In this document: positions 53,547 to 63,274 of the stretch, piece by piece | Layout: each line of letters opens with the position of its first letter | Numbering within the stretch: position 1 is the stretch's first letter | Source: Acidovorax sp. GBBC 1281 | GTDB taxonomy: Bacteria; Pseudomonadota; Gammaproteobacteria; Burkholderiales; Burkholderiaceae_C | DNA: 64,000 bases | Direction: 5' to 3' | NCBI RefSeq assembly: GCF_028473645.1 | Contig: NZ_CP097269.1 | Span: forward strand, 3,986,001-4,050,000 | Position numbers and translations under genes: made by a program | Notes under the pieces: model-generated | Seen by the model: only the letters and a program-made list of their open reading frames with translations | Database searches by the model: none | What the model was told of the DNA's origin: nothing

Positions 53547-56222
53547 TCAGAGCGGCCCGGGCTGGGGCGCGCTCGGCGCGGCGGTGCCGGCAAAGCGCTC
53601 CACCAGTTCCTCGACCGGCAGGGGGCGTGCGAAGAGGTAGCCCTGGTACAGGTCGCAGCCGTGCAGCGCCAGGAAGTCCTTTTGCTCGGCGGTCTCCACG
53701 CCTTCCGCGATCACCTGCAGCTCCAGGTTGCGCGCCATGCCGATGATGGTCTGCACGATCACGTCGTCGGTGGGACGCACGCCCAGGTTGCGCACGAACG
53801 ACTGGTCGATCTTGAGCTGGTGCAGCGGCAGCCGCGTGAGGTAGGCCAGCGACGAATAGCCGGTGCCGAAATCGTCCACCGAGAACCGCACGCCCTTGGT
53901 GCGCAGCAGGTGCATCTTGGCGACCGAGTCTTCCACGTTGTCCAGCACCAGCGATTCGGTCAGTTCCAGTTCCAGCAGGTGCGGGCGGATGCCGGTCTCC
54001 TGGATCACCTCGACCACGCCCGCCACGAAGTCGGGGTGGCGGAACTGCCGTGCGCTCACGTTCACCGACACGTGCACGTTGCGCAGGCGCGGATCGCGCT
54101 GCCATTCGGCCAGCTGCTCGCAGGCCGTGCGCAGCACCCACATGCCGATGGGCACGATCAGCTCGCTCTCCTCGGCCACCGCGATGAAGTGGCCGGGGGC
54201 CACCAGGCCGCGCTCGGGGTGCTGCCAGCGCAGTAGCGCCTCCACGCCCACCATGGTGCCGGGCAAGGTGAACTGCGGCTGGTAGTGCAGCACGAACTGG
54301 CCCTGCTGGATGGCGACCTGCAGGTCCACTTCGAGCTGCGCGCGCTGGGTGATGACCACCTGCATCTGCGGATCGAAAAAGCACAGGCCGTGGCCGCGCC
54401 GGGCCTTGACCTGGTACATGGCGATGTCGGCCTGCTTGAGCAGCTCGGCCGCCGACTGCCGCGAGTCGCCGAACACGGTGGCGCCAATGCTGCAATTGCT
54501 GTGGTGCGTCTGCGCCCGCAACTGGTAGGGCTTGCTGAGCGCCAGCAGGATCTTTTCGCCGATGCGCCGCGCCAGCGTGGCGGCCTCCTGCGGGTCGCGC
54601 GCCAGGTCGCACAGCATGACCACGAACTCGTCGCCGCCCAGCCGCGCCACGGTGTCGGTGGTGCGCACGCAATCCTTCAGGCGCACCGCCACCTGCTGCA
54701 GCAGCAGGTCGCCCACTTCGTGGCCCTGCGTGTCGTTGAGGGTCTTGAAATGGTCCAGGTCGAGGAACAGCAGCGCCCCCAGCTCCCGCGAGCGCGCCGC
54801 CGTGGCGGCGGCCTGGTTGAGCCGGTCCAGCAGCAGGCGCCGGTTGGGCAGGCCGGTCAGCAGGTCGTAGAAGGCGAGGTTCTCGATCTCGGCGCTGGCC
54901 AGGCGCAGGTCGGTCACGTCGTGGTAGGAGATCATCAGACCGCCCTCGGGCGTGGCGCGCTCGGTGATCTGGATGAAGTGGCCGTTGGGCAGCATCTGCT
55001 CGTGCGTGCCGTGCGGGTGGCGCTGCAGCGCCAGGCGCTGGTCGACCCATTCGCGGCGCTGCCGCTCGCTGGCCTCGGGCAGGTGGTGCAGCACCGTCGC
55101 CTCCAGCAGCGCGCGGAACGGCAGGCCATTGGTCATCACGCCGCGCAGCCAGGGAAACATGTCCTCGAAGCGGCGGTTCCACTGCAGCACTTCCAGGTCG
55201 CGGCCCAGCAGCACGAAGCCGGTGACCATGGAACCCAGCGCCTGGTCGAGCGTGGACTTGGAACTGGCCAGCGCCATGCGCGCGCGGTTCATGCGCGTGA
55301 GGTAGGCGATGGTGAACAGGCCCGCCACGGCCACGGTCACGCCAAAGAACAGCGCCACGAGCACGATGGCCGTGCGCTCGCTGCGCCAGGCCGACAGCGC
55401 CGCCGCTTCGGGCAGGCTGGCCGAGATCCAGAAATCCGGGTACAGGATGGGCCGCGCCACCACCAGCGACGACACGCCGGTGATGCGCGCGCCCTGGCCC
55501 CAGGCGCTGATGGGCACGCCGACCTCGCTGAGGGGATGCACCCGCGTACGGTGGCGCGCATCGCCCCGGCCCGAGAACCCCAGCAGCATCTGCCCCTGCC
55601 CGCGCTCCAGCGTGACCTCCAGCCCGGAAATGTCCACCGCCTGCGTGAGCACCGACACCAGCATGCTGGTGGGCACCTGGGCCACGGCGATCAAACGCTC
55701 GCCGTTCAGCGCGCGCATGTGGCGGGCCACGTACAGCACGCGCTCGGAACTGGCGAAGCTGATGGTCGGCACGCTGATCGCCAGCGTGGGCACAGGCTGG
55801 CCCATGACCTCTTCGAAGAAACCCGAGGGCAGCTCCATCCCCACGCGCCCGCCGGCCGTATCCGAGGAGGCGACCACCTTGCGCTGCCCGTCCAGCAGGG
55901 CCACGTAGCGCACCATGAGGTTCTGGCGCGCGGCCGCGCGCAGCAGCTGGCTCACCGCGCCGGGATCGCGGGATTCGTGCACCTGCTCGCGCATCGCCAT
56001 CAGGTCGGCGGTGCTGGCCAGCAGCACATCCAGGCCGAGCAGCGACCGGTTGACCGCAGCCTCGGCGCCGGTGGCAAAGCGCGTGACCTGCGCCTCGCTC
56101 TCGGCCAGCGCGGAGTGCCGCGTGCTCCACACCAGCCATGCCGCCGCCCCGGCCAGGGCCAGCAGAAACACGGCCACGACACTGCCGACGGCGATGCGGA
56201 TGCGCCTGGAAATGGACGGCAT
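53547..56222 (-). CDS. Membrane GGDEF-EAL protein with sensor and PAS domains
   Basis: 891 residues. First membrane segment at 8-30, a large periplasmic dCache-like domain (about 35-285), second membrane segment (about 290-315), a PAS domain (about 325-440), GGDEF near residue 529 with an RTTD I-site five residues before it, and an EAL domain (about 640-880). EAL catalytic residues are all present: EALLRW, NVSARQ, ELTES, VDDFGTGYSS, KIDQSF, EGVET. It could both make and break c-di-GMP. Its ATG overlaps the stop of the upstream TRAP-type binding protein (TGATG), so the pair is translated together. Confidence 0.93.
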   Translation of the reverse strand: MPSISRRIRIAVGSVVAVFLLALAGAAAWLVWSTRHSALAESEAQVTRFATGAEAAVNRSLLGLDVLLASTADLMAMREQVHESRDPGAVSQLLRAAARQNLMVRYVALLDGQRKVVASSDTAGGRVGMELPSGFFEEVMGQPVPTLAISVPTISFASSERVLYVARHMRALNGERLIAVAQVPTSMLVSVLTQAVDISGLEVTLERGQGQMLLGFSGRGDARHRTRVHPLSEVGVPISAWGQGARITGVSSLVVARPILYPDFWISASLPEAAALSAWRSERTAIVLVALFFGVTVAVAGLFTIAYLTRMNRARMALASSKSTLDQALGSMVTGFVLLGRDLEVLQWNRRFEDMFPWLRGVMTNGLPFRALLEATVLHHLPEASERQRREWVDQRLALQRHPHGTHEQMLPNGHFIQITERATPEGGLMISYHDVTDLRLASAEIENLAFYDLLTGLPNRRLLLDRLNQAAATAARSRELGALLFLDLDHFKTLNDTQGHEVGDLLLQQVAVRLKDCVRTTDTVARLGGDEFVVMLCDLARDPQEAATLARRIGEKILLALSKPYQLRAQTHHSNCSIGATVFGDSRQSAAELLKQADIAMYQVKARRGHGLCFFDPQMQVVITQRAQLEVDLQVAIQQGQFVLHYQPQFTLPGTMVGVEALLRWQHPERGLVAPGHFIAVAEESELIVPIGMWVLRTACEQLAEWQRDPRLRNVHVSVNVSARQFRHPDFVAGVVEVIQETGIRPHLLELELTESLVLDNVEDSVAKMHLLRTKGVRFSVDDFGTGYSSLAYLTRLPLHQLKIDQSFVRNLGVRPTDDVIVQTIIGMARNLELQVIAEGVETAEQKDFLALHGCDLYQGYLFARPLPVEELVERFAGTAAPSAPQPGPL

Positions 56223-57337
56223 CACGGGGCCCGGGGGGCGGTGATGCCGCGCGCAGGGCCGACGGTGCGGTTCCAGAGATCCACGCAGGCGGGGCCGCAG
56301 CGCCGCTGCCAGTTCGCCAGCACGGTGGTGCGCAGGATCTCCACGCGCCGCGCATCGTCGGCCGCCGACACCGGCACCACCACCATGGCCCCCTTGGCGC
56401 CCTTCACGCAGGTGGGCCGGCCCGTGTTGCACGCGAGCCCCTCGGTCGTCTCGCGCTCGGCATCGGCCCAGATGGCGGCCTCCAGGCGGGGCACCTCGCG
56501 CTGCAGCAGGGTGCGCAGGTCGGGGGGCAGCGAGTTCCACACATCGCGGTTGGCCCCGAAGATCGACAGGCCCCAGGTGAGCGGCATGGGATAGACGTAC
56601 TGGGTCACCTCGTACAACCCCATGGTGTTGCCCGACATGGTGCCGGTCACGGCGCATTCGCTGTCGCCGGCCTTGAGGCTGGCCACCATCTGGCCGAAGC
56701 CCGTGTGCACCGGAATACCGCCCACCGCGCTGATGAAGTCCGCCTGCGAGGCCGAGGCCACGCGGATGCGCCGGCCGGACAGGTCGGCCAGGCCCGTCAT
56801 GGCGTTCTTGCAGAAGATCACCTGGGCCGGATAGACGTAGATGGCCAGCATCTCCATGTTGCGCTCCTGGCGCAGCGACGCCTCCAGATAGGGGCGAAAC
56901 GCGGCGACCGTGGTGCGCAGGCTGGCGATGTCGGGACTGAGGCCCGGCAGATCGGGCGCCGTGTACTGCGGGTACTGCGCGGTCAGGGAGCTCATCAGCA
57001 CGGTGCCGAAGGGCACCACGCCCAGCTCGACCAGTCGCAGCATCTCCATGCCCGGCACGCCCGCGCGATCGAACGGCACGATGGTGGAAGAGAACCGGCC
57101 GTTGCTGAGCCGGGCGAGTTCCTGCGTCCAGAACGGCGCCTCGCGCTGCGTGTACTGCGACAGGGCGCCCAGGCTGCCGACCACGCGCAGCATGAACGGC
57201 GCGGGGGTCGGGGCCGGGGCCGATGCGCCCGGTCCGCCGGCGGCCGGGGGGCTCTGGGCGTGCCCTGCCAGGGGAGCGCAGCAGAGCCAGGCCAGTGCCA
57301 GTCGGCACAGTGCGCGGGTCAGGAAAAGGTGTTGCAT
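56222..57337 (-). CDS. TRAP-type (DctP) periplasmic binding protein, signalling partner
   Basis: 371 residues. Signal peptide ends near residue 28 (LAGHAQS). DctP fold: GVPGMEMLRLVELGVVPFG, SGRRIRVASASQADF with the ligand Arg, and GDSECAVTGTMSGN. There are no DctQ or DctM genes beside it; instead it overlaps a GGDEF-EAL gene with a periplasmic sensor domain. It therefore probably delivers a ligand signal to that enzyme rather than to a permease. Start MQHLFLTRALCRL chosen for the signal peptide. Confidence 0.85.
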   Translation of the reverse strand: MQHLFLTRALCRLALAWLCCAPLAGHAQSPPAAGGPGASAPAPTPAPFMLRVVGSLGALSQYTQREAPFWTQELARLSNGRFSSTIVPFDRAGVPGMEMLRLVELGVVPFGTVLMSSLTAQYPQYTAPDLPGLSPDIASLRTTVAAFRPYLEASLRQERNMEMLAIYVYPAQVIFCKNAMTGLADLSGRRIRVASASQADFISAVGGIPVHTGFGQMVASLKAGDSECAVTGTMSGNTMGLYEVTQYVYPMPLTWGLSIFGANRDVWNSLPPDLRTLLQREVPRLEAAIWADAERETTEGLACNTGRPTCVKGAKGAMVVVPVSAADDARRVEILRTTVLANWQRRCGPACVDLWNRTVGPARGITAPRAP

Positions 57338-57536
57338 GAAGGAACGCCGTGGTTCTTGTTGCCGTGTCGCCGCCAGAGATTTCTCCCTCCCCGGCTTTTG
57401 TACCATCTTGCTGCGATTTGACCAATGGGCAGCGACCCAGGAGCGATCCGTTTGACAACACCCGCGCGTCCGGCACGGCGCGCCACCGGATGCCCCGCGG
57501 CCGGCCGCCGCCGGCACGCGTTCACCAACCCGCGGC

Positions 57537-58508
57537 TCAGAGCCAGCCCGCCCGCCGGAAGCGGTAGTACAGGTAGCCGCACACGCTCAGGATGAGCACC
57601 AGCGCCGCCGGGTAGCCGTAGGTCCACTTCAGCTCGGGCATGCCCTCGAAGTTCATGCCCCAGATGCCGGCGAACGCGGTGCAGACCGCGAAGATGCTGG
57701 CCCAGGCCGCCAGGCGCTTGGTGATCTCGTTCTCCTCGATCGTCACCATGGACAGGTTCACCTGGATGGCCGTGCCGATGGTGTCGCGCATGGCGTCGAT
57801 CGAGCCGTTGATGCGGCTCAGGTGGTCGAGCACGTCCCGGAAATAATCCTGCGAGCCCATGCACACCTGGGGCACGCGCCCGCCGTGCAGCTTGCCCACC
57901 CCCTCCATCAGCGGCGCCACCGCCCGCTTGAGCACCATGGCGTGGCGCTTGAGTTCGTAAAGGCGCTGGATGTTGTTGTGCGGCGCGCCCTTGGTGAAGA
58001 TCTGCTGCTCGATCTGCTCCAGCTCCACCTCCAGCGCGTCGATCACCGGAAAGTAGCGATCCACCACCGCGTCCAGCAGGGCATACAGCACGAAGCCCGA
58101 CCCGGTGCGCAGCAGTTCGGGCTGGCGCTCGCAGCGCTCGCGCACGCCCAGGAACCCGAGCTTGCTGCGGTTGCGCACCGACAGCACGTAGTTGCTGCCC
58201 ACGAAGACATCGACCTCGCCCACGTTGATGCCGCCCTGCTCCGGGTCGGGCTCGACCAGGTGCAGCACGGCGAACAGCGAATTGCCGTATTCCTCGATCT
58301 TGGGGCGCTGGTGGCCGTGCTGGGCGTCCTCCACGGCGAGTTCGTGCAGGCCGAACTCCTGCTGCATCTCTTCAAGTTCCTGCGGCGTGGCATCGGCCAG
58401 GGCCACCCAGACGAAGCAGCCCGGCAGGGAGACGTAATCGCTGATGTGGTCGACCGAGATATCGGCCAGCTTGGCACCGTTTTGGTAGGCAACGCAATTG
58501 ATCAGCAT
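57537..58508 (-). CDS. corA: CorA magnesium/cobalt channel
   Basis: 323 residues. A long cytoplasmic alpha-beta domain, then two C-terminal membrane helices with the GMN selectivity motif (IWGMNFEGMPEL near residue 282) and basic C-terminus YRFRRAGWL. Pentameric Mg2+ uptake channel. It is 50 bases or so after the metallophosphatase gene in the same direction. Confidence 0.95.
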   Translation of the reverse strand: MLINCVAYQNGAKLADISVDHISDYVSLPGCFVWVALADATPQELEEMQQEFGLHELAVEDAQHGHQRPKIEEYGNSLFAVLHLVEPDPEQGGINVGEVDVFVGSNYVLSVRNRSKLGFLGVRERCERQPELLRTGSGFVLYALLDAVVDRYFPVIDALEVELEQIEQQIFTKGAPHNNIQRLYELKRHAMVLKRAVAPLMEGVGKLHGGRVPQVCMGSQDYFRDVLDHLSRINGSIDAMRDTIGTAIQVNLSMVTIEENEITKRLAAWASIFAVCTAFAGIWGMNFEGMPELKWTYGYPAALVLILSVCGYLYYRFRRAGWL

Positions 58509-58556
58509 GGGGCAATTCAGGACGACGGCAACGCCCTGGATCTTGCCATGCCGGCG

Positions 58557-59366
58557 CTACGTTGCGGCGCTCCCGAGGTCCCGGGGCGGCAGCGGCAAAA
58601 AAGCCTGCAGCCGCGCGTCGTAGTCCCAGCGCGTCAGCCGGTGGTGCGCGGGCAGCGCCTCGGTGCCGGACCGCTCGGGCACCGGGTGCTCCAGCGTCAC
58701 CAGGCTGTTGGGCGCATGGGCGCGCAGGCGCACCGACACGGCCGTGCCCGCCCGGGCCGCCCACAGGCCGGGCAGCACCTCGGCCAGGCCCGGTTCGTGC
58801 GCATGGCCGGACAGCAGCAGTTGCGCACCCGCCTCCCGCCAGCGCGCCAGGGCCTCGCCCGCGCGGTGGGGCCGGTGTTCGGTGTCGCTCGTGGGGTGCA
58901 CCACCAGCGGGTGGTGCGTGACCACGATGCGCCACCGGTCGCGCGGGGCCGCGGCCAGGCGCTGCGCCACCGCGTCGATCTGGGCATGCGACAGGCTGCC
59001 GCGCTCGTGCCGCCAGGGGCGCGTGGTGTTGACCCCCACGGCCAGGAAGCCGTCCACGTCGCACACGGGCTCCAGGTCGCACCCCCACCAGCGCTCGTAG
59101 CGGCGGTAGGCCCGGCCCAGCCGCTCCCACCAGGCGAACAGCGGCACGTCGTGGTTGCCGGGCATGACCAGCAGGCGCGGCACCCCCAGCCCGGCGATGA
59201 ACGCGTGTGCCTGCGCGAACTGCTCGGCCGTGGCGCGCTGCGTGAGGTCACCCGACACCACCAGCAGCGACACGTCCAGCGTCTTGACCAGCCGGGCCAC
59301 CGCCGCGCACACGCGCGGATCGTGCGCACCGAAGTGCAGGTCCGACAGGTGCATGAGAACGCTCAT
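58557..59366 (-). CDS. Calcineurin-like metallophosphoesterase
   Basis: 269 residues. All five motifs are present: LSDLHFG, VVSGDLTQRA, MPGNHDVP, VTHHPL and LSGHAHEPG. Start MSVLMHLSDLHFG. The substrate is unknown; related enzymes act on cyclic nucleotides, UDP-sugars or nucleotides. Lies 23 bases after the lipid-kinase gene, so probably co-transcribed with it. Confidence 0.9.
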   Translation of the reverse strand: MSVLMHLSDLHFGAHDPRVCAAVARLVKTLDVSLLVVSGDLTQRATAEQFAQAHAFIAGLGVPRLLVMPGNHDVPLFAWWERLGRAYRRYERWWGCDLEPVCDVDGFLAVGVNTTRPWRHERGSLSHAQIDAVAQRLAAAPRDRWRIVVTHHPLVVHPTSDTEHRPHRAGEALARWREAGAQLLLSGHAHEPGLAEVLPGLWAARAGTAVSVRLRAHAPNSLVTLEHPVPERSGTEALPAHHRLTRWDYDARLQAFLPLPPRDLGSAAT

Positions 59367-59389
59367 GGGCGGCCTTCGGGGCGGGCGGC

Positions 59390-60478
59390 TCAGCCGGTCG
59401 CCAGGCCGGGCACGGCCACCGGGGCGCCCTCCGGGACGGCGGTGGGGGGCGGAGCGGCCACGGGCACGGCACCCTCGGCGGCGGGATCGTCGTCGCGCGC
59501 CGTGGCGGTGGGGGCCACCAGCCACAGCGGGCGCTCTTCCACCCGAAAACGCAGCGGAGGCGCCATCCATTCGCGCTCGCCGTCGAAGGCCACCTTCACG
59601 CGGTGCGGCCGCCAAGTGGGCTCCACGACCATCTCGGCGCAGGCCAGGCTGATGACGGCCTCGTCGCGCGCCAGTTGGCCCACGGCGGCATTCCACACGG
59701 TGCGCGCGGTGGCAGCGCGGCTCTGGGGCTTGAGCAGCAGCACCGCCAGGCGGTCGCCGTCGGCCACGTCCTGGGCCTGCGGAATGCCCAGGCGTTCCAG
59801 TTGCAGGGGGTTGTTGCCGACGAACAACGTGGAGGCGAAGAACTCTTCGCGCGTGGGATCGGCCACCCGGTGCTGGCGCAGCGCCACGCGCCAGCGGCGC
59901 GCCGAGGCCGGACGGAAGAAGCTCCACACCGCCGACACGATGGCCACCCAGCGCGAGCGGCCGAAGCGGCGCGAGGCCAGCTCGCGCTCCTCCAGCAGGC
60001 GCGGGTACAGCCCCACGCTGGCGTTGACGAGGAACATGCGGTCGTTGACGAAGCCCACGCTCACCGGCCGTGCGTCGCCCGAGTCCATGGCGGCCAGGAT
60101 GTCGTTGGCCGCCTGCTCGGGGTCGAGCGACAGGCTCTGCTCGCGCGCGAAATAGTTGAAGGTGCCCACCGGAATGACGCCCATGCGCACCTGGTGCTTC
60201 CAGGCGGCGGTGGCCACGGCGTTGATGGTGCCGTCCCCGCCCGCGGCCACCACCAGGCCGCCGTCGGCCTGGGCGGCGAGCGCGGCCTCTTCGGCCGCCT
60301 GGACGATGCCGGCGCGCTGCGCGGGCACGTGCCATTGCACAGCGTTGCTTTGCAGGGGTGCCAGGCCCTCGAGGCGGGCTCGCAGCTGGCCATGGTCGGC
60401 ACCGGGCCGGTGGGGCACCACCAGATGGATCGGGCCACGGCCCTTTGGCATGGACGCTGGCAGGTCGTTGGATGGCAT
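59390..60478 (-). CDS. Diacylglycerol-kinase-type lipid kinase
   Basis: 362 residues with the DAGK catalytic signature AAGGDGTINAVATA near residue 80, PVGTFNYFARE near 108 and FVGNNPLQLE near 220. Phosphorylates diacylglycerol or a related lipid at the membrane. C-terminal ~35 residues are Pro/Ala/Val-rich. It is divergent from a PAP2 phosphatase, an enzyme of the reverse reaction type, so the locus may handle phosphatidate-like lipids. Confidence 0.9.
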   Translation of the reverse strand: MPSNDLPASMPKGRGPIHLVVPHRPGADHGQLRARLEGLAPLQSNAVQWHVPAQRAGIVQAAEEAALAAQADGGLVVAAGGDGTINAVATAAWKHQVRMGVIPVGTFNYFAREQSLSLDPEQAANDILAAMDSGDARPVSVGFVNDRMFLVNASVGLYPRLLEERELASRRFGRSRWVAIVSAVWSFFRPASARRWRVALRQHRVADPTREEFFASTLFVGNNPLQLERLGIPQAQDVADGDRLAVLLLKPQSRAATARTVWNAAVGQLARDEAVISLACAEMVVEPTWRPHRVKVAFDGEREWMAPPLRFRVEERPLWLVAPTATARDDDPAAEGAVPVAAPPPTAVPEGAPVAVPGLATG

Positions 60479-60831
60479 GTCGGGAAGGCTTTCGAGGGGA
60501 GTATCACCCTGCGCAGGGCTGGATCCGATCGGGCTCGGGGGGCGGTGCCCGCACCGCAGGACGCCCGATTCTGCACACGGCCCGGGCAGGGGGGCATCGG
60601 CAGGCAGGCGCACCCCTTGTCAGCCATGGCCGACACGCCTCGGCGCCGCCCGCAAACCCCGACGGATCGCCAGGAAATGGGATTGGCCGCTCGCCACGCG
60701 CCTGCCACCATTGCCGCCCTGATCCACTCCCTTGCTGCGCGATCCATGCCACTGCCCCGCCGCCATCCCTGCCCTGCCCGCCCTGCGCAGCCACGCCCGA
60801 ACCCGCGGCCCGCCCCGCCGGAGGCGCGCGC
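60479..60831. other. 353-base divergent intergenic region
   Basis: Between the lipid-kinase and PAP2 genes. I found no convincing gene, RNA, palindrome or repeat. It must contain the promoters of both genes. Confidence 0.5.
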
Positions 60832-61677
60832 ATGATGGACGTCCAGGCCATGGCCCTGTGGGCCGGATCGCACCCCCTGACCGTCTGGACCGGGGGCCTG
60901 GTCATCGCGTTGGTGGCCGCCGCTGCGGCCTGGGCGGCCAACGGGCCGCTGCACACGCACGGGGCCCGGTGGGTCGCCCCCTGGGCCGAGCGCTGGGGCG
61001 CGCCGCAAAACGCCAGCGCGCGGCTACTGGCCACCCTGTGCGTGGCTGCCCTGCTGCTGCTGGCGTGCGCGCAGGCGCTGGCCGCCATCGCCGCGGAATG
61101 GGCCGCGCCCACCGCGTGGGCGCTGTTCGACGACACCCTGGCCGCCACGCTGCGCGCCACCGCCAGCGTGGCCACGCTCACCCTGTTCGCGAACCTGACC
61201 CACGCCGGCGACACCGCCGTGCTGACGGTGCTGGCCGTGGCGGTGGCCGCCGCCCTCTGGCTGCGCCGCTACCGCCTGCTGGCCCTGGGCTGGACGGCGG
61301 CACTGGCCGGCAACGGGCTGCTCACGCGCGGCTTCAAGCACACCTTCGAACGCGTGCGGCCGGTGCACACGCACGAGATCGCCATGGCCGACGGCTTCAG
61401 CTTTCCGAGCGGGCACAGCAGCAGCTCGCTGGTGGCCTACGGCATGCTGGTCTATCTGGCGCTGCGCCTGCTGCCCGCACGCTGGCACCTGCCGGCCGTG
61501 CTGCTGGCGGTGGCCACCGTGTTCACCGTGGGCTGGAGCCGCGTGGTGCTGCAGGTGCACTTTGCCAGCGATGTGCTCGCCGGCTGGCTCACCGGCGGGG
61601 CATGGATCGTGTGCTGCGTGATGGTGATGTCGGGCATCGGCCACTGGCGGCGCTCCCGCGCCGCGCCCGTGGCCTGA
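60832..61677 (+). CDS. PAP2-family membrane phosphatase
   Basis: 281 residues with about six membrane segments. The three PAP2 motifs are in place: KHTFERVRP, PSGHSSSS (catalytic His) and SRVVLQVHFASD. GGAGG precedes the ATG. Likely dephosphorylates a lipid phosphate such as undecaprenyl pyrophosphate or phosphatidate on the periplasmic side. Confidence 0.9.
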   Translation: MMDVQAMALWAGSHPLTVWTGGLVIALVAAAAAWAANGPLHTHGARWVAPWAERWGAPQNASARLLATLCVAALLLLACAQALAAIAAEWAAPTAWALFDDTLAATLRATASVATLTLFANLTHAGDTAVLTVLAVAVAAALWLRRYRLLALGWTAALAGNGLLTRGFKHTFERVRPVHTHEIAMADGFSFPSGHSSSSLVAYGMLVYLALRLLPARWHLPAVLLAVATVFTVGWSRVVLQVHFASDVLAGWLTGGAWIVCCVMVMSGIGHWRRSRAAPVA

Positions 61678-61679
61678 GA

Positions 61680-61854
61680 ACGTGTTCCATGTCTTTTTGG
61701 AGTCGCGCCAGTGTCTTTTCGGGAGGGGATGCAAGGCGCGGTGCGCCGCCAATAGCGCGGGCTATTGGCCAGCGCCGCAACGCCGCACAACGCCCGAAAA
61801 GGCGCTGGCCCTTCGGGTTGGAGCGATCTCCCAAAAGGCATTGGGCACATTCTG
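61680..61854. repeat. About 175-bp imperfect palindrome (REP/BIME-like element)
   Basis: Centred near 61758 on GCCAATAGC-GCGG-GCTATTGGC. The arms CCAGTGTCTTTTCGGG (61708-61723) and CCCGAAAAGGCGCTGG (61793-61808) pair, and the symmetry continues outwards (TTTTTGGAG against CTCCCAAAA, near 61695 and 61830; and GTGTTCCAT against TTGGGCACA). It fills the space between the convergent PAP2 and MFS genes and could act as a bidirectional terminator. Confidence 0.8.
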
Positions 61855-61860
61855 AGGGCC

Positions 61861-63102
61861 TCAGCCCGCCGCGCGCCCGGCGCGGTCCGCCGCCAGAGAC
61901 CACCCGAACACCGCCAGCCCGCCCAGCGCCAGCAGCACGCCCACCCAGCCGGTGGAGGTCCAGCCCAGCCCGGCCGTGATCGCCACGCCGCCCAGCCAGG
62001 CGCCCAGCGCGTTGGCGCAGTTGAAGGCCGAGTGGTTGAGGGCCGCGGCCAGGGTCTGCGCCTCGCCGGCTACGTCCATCAGCCGGATCTGCAGTGCCGG
62101 GCCGATGGCGACGATCGTGCCCAGCAGGAACGTCGCCGCGGCCGCCGTCACCACATGGTGCGCCGCGAACACAAAGCCGCCCAGCACCACGATGGACCAC
62201 AGCAGCAGCCCGCCGATCGTGCGCATCAGCGACTTGTCCGCCAGGCGTGCGCCCACCAGGTTGCCCGCCACCATGCCCGCGCCGAACAGCGCCAGCACCA
62301 GCGGCACGCCGGCCAGCGGCAGCCCGGCCACCTCGGTCAGCGTGGGCTTGATGTAGCTGAACACCGAGAACATGCCGCCGAAGCCGATCGCCCCGATGCC
62401 CAGCGTGAGCCAGACCTGCTTGCGCCGCAGGGCGCCCAGCTCGCGCCAGGGGCTGGCACCTTCGGCCGGCGGCTGGTAGGGCACGCCCCGGCGCACCATG
62501 GCCATGGCCGCCACCGCGATCAGCCCTACGAAGACGAACGCCGCGCGCCAGCCGAACACCTGCCCCAGCCACGCCGCGATCGGCACCCCCAGCAGGGTGG
62601 CCCCGGTCAGCCCGAGCATCACCAGCCCCACCGCGTGGGCGCGCCGTCCCGGCGGCGCGAGCGACGCCGCCACCAGCGCCGCGACGCCGAAATACGTGCC
62701 GTGCGGCAGCCCCGTCACGAAGCGCAGCACGTTCAGCGACAGATACCCGGGCGCCATCGCCGAGGCGAAATTGCCCAGCGCATACACCCCCATCAGCGCG
62801 ATCAGCAACGCCCGCCGGCCCCAGCCCGCCGCCAGCACGGCCAGCACCGGCGCGCCGATCACCACGCCCAGCGCGTAGGCGCTGATGACATGGCCCGCCT
62901 GCGGGATGCTCACGCCGATGTCGCGCGCCACCTCGGGTAGCAGGCCCATGATGACGAACTCGCCGGTGCCGATGGAAAACCCGCCCAGGCCCAGCGCCAG
63001 CACGGCGCGCAGCAGCGTGCGATCGTCCCTGGCGGGGGCGGCGGGAGAAGGTGTGGCCGCCAGGGCGTCGGGGGATGGGGAGGGAATGGAAGGCGTGGTC
63101 AT
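61861..63102 (-). CDS. MFS transporter, AraJ/drug-efflux type
   Basis: 413 residues, twelve hydrophobic segments. N-terminal motif GTGEFVIMGLLPEVARDIGVS and the motif FVTGLPHGTYFGVAA are typical of the DHA1/AraJ subfamily. Probably a proton-driven efflux pump for sugars or drugs. Start MTTPSIPSPSPDALAAT; an N-terminal Pro/Ser/Ala tail of about 28 residues precedes the first helix. Confidence 0.92.
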   Translation of the reverse strand: MTTPSIPSPSPDALAATPSPAAPARDDRTLLRAVLALGLGGFSIGTGEFVIMGLLPEVARDIGVSIPQAGHVISAYALGVVIGAPVLAVLAAGWGRRALLIALMGVYALGNFASAMAPGYLSLNVLRFVTGLPHGTYFGVAALVAASLAPPGRRAHAVGLVMLGLTGATLLGVPIAAWLGQVFGWRAAFVFVGLIAVAAMAMVRRGVPYQPPAEGASPWRELGALRRKQVWLTLGIGAIGFGGMFSVFSYIKPTLTEVAGLPLAGVPLVLALFGAGMVAGNLVGARLADKSLMRTIGGLLLWSIVVLGGFVFAAHHVVTAAAATFLLGTIVAIGPALQIRLMDVAGEAQTLAAALNHSAFNCANALGAWLGGVAITAGLGWTSTGWVGVLLALGGLAVFGWSLAADRAGRAAG

Positions 63103-63274
63103 GAAGAAATGGCCGGCGGGGCGGATCAGGGTTAACCCGCAGGCCGGAGACCATATCACGCCCCGCAGTGCTCCGCAGGCCCGGGGGCATCGCCCCACAC
63201 CCCGCTATGCTGCGGCTGCATCGGCCTGCCCCTCCGGTGAGCCGCCTCGCATCCATCCCCTCCAAGGAGCCCCC

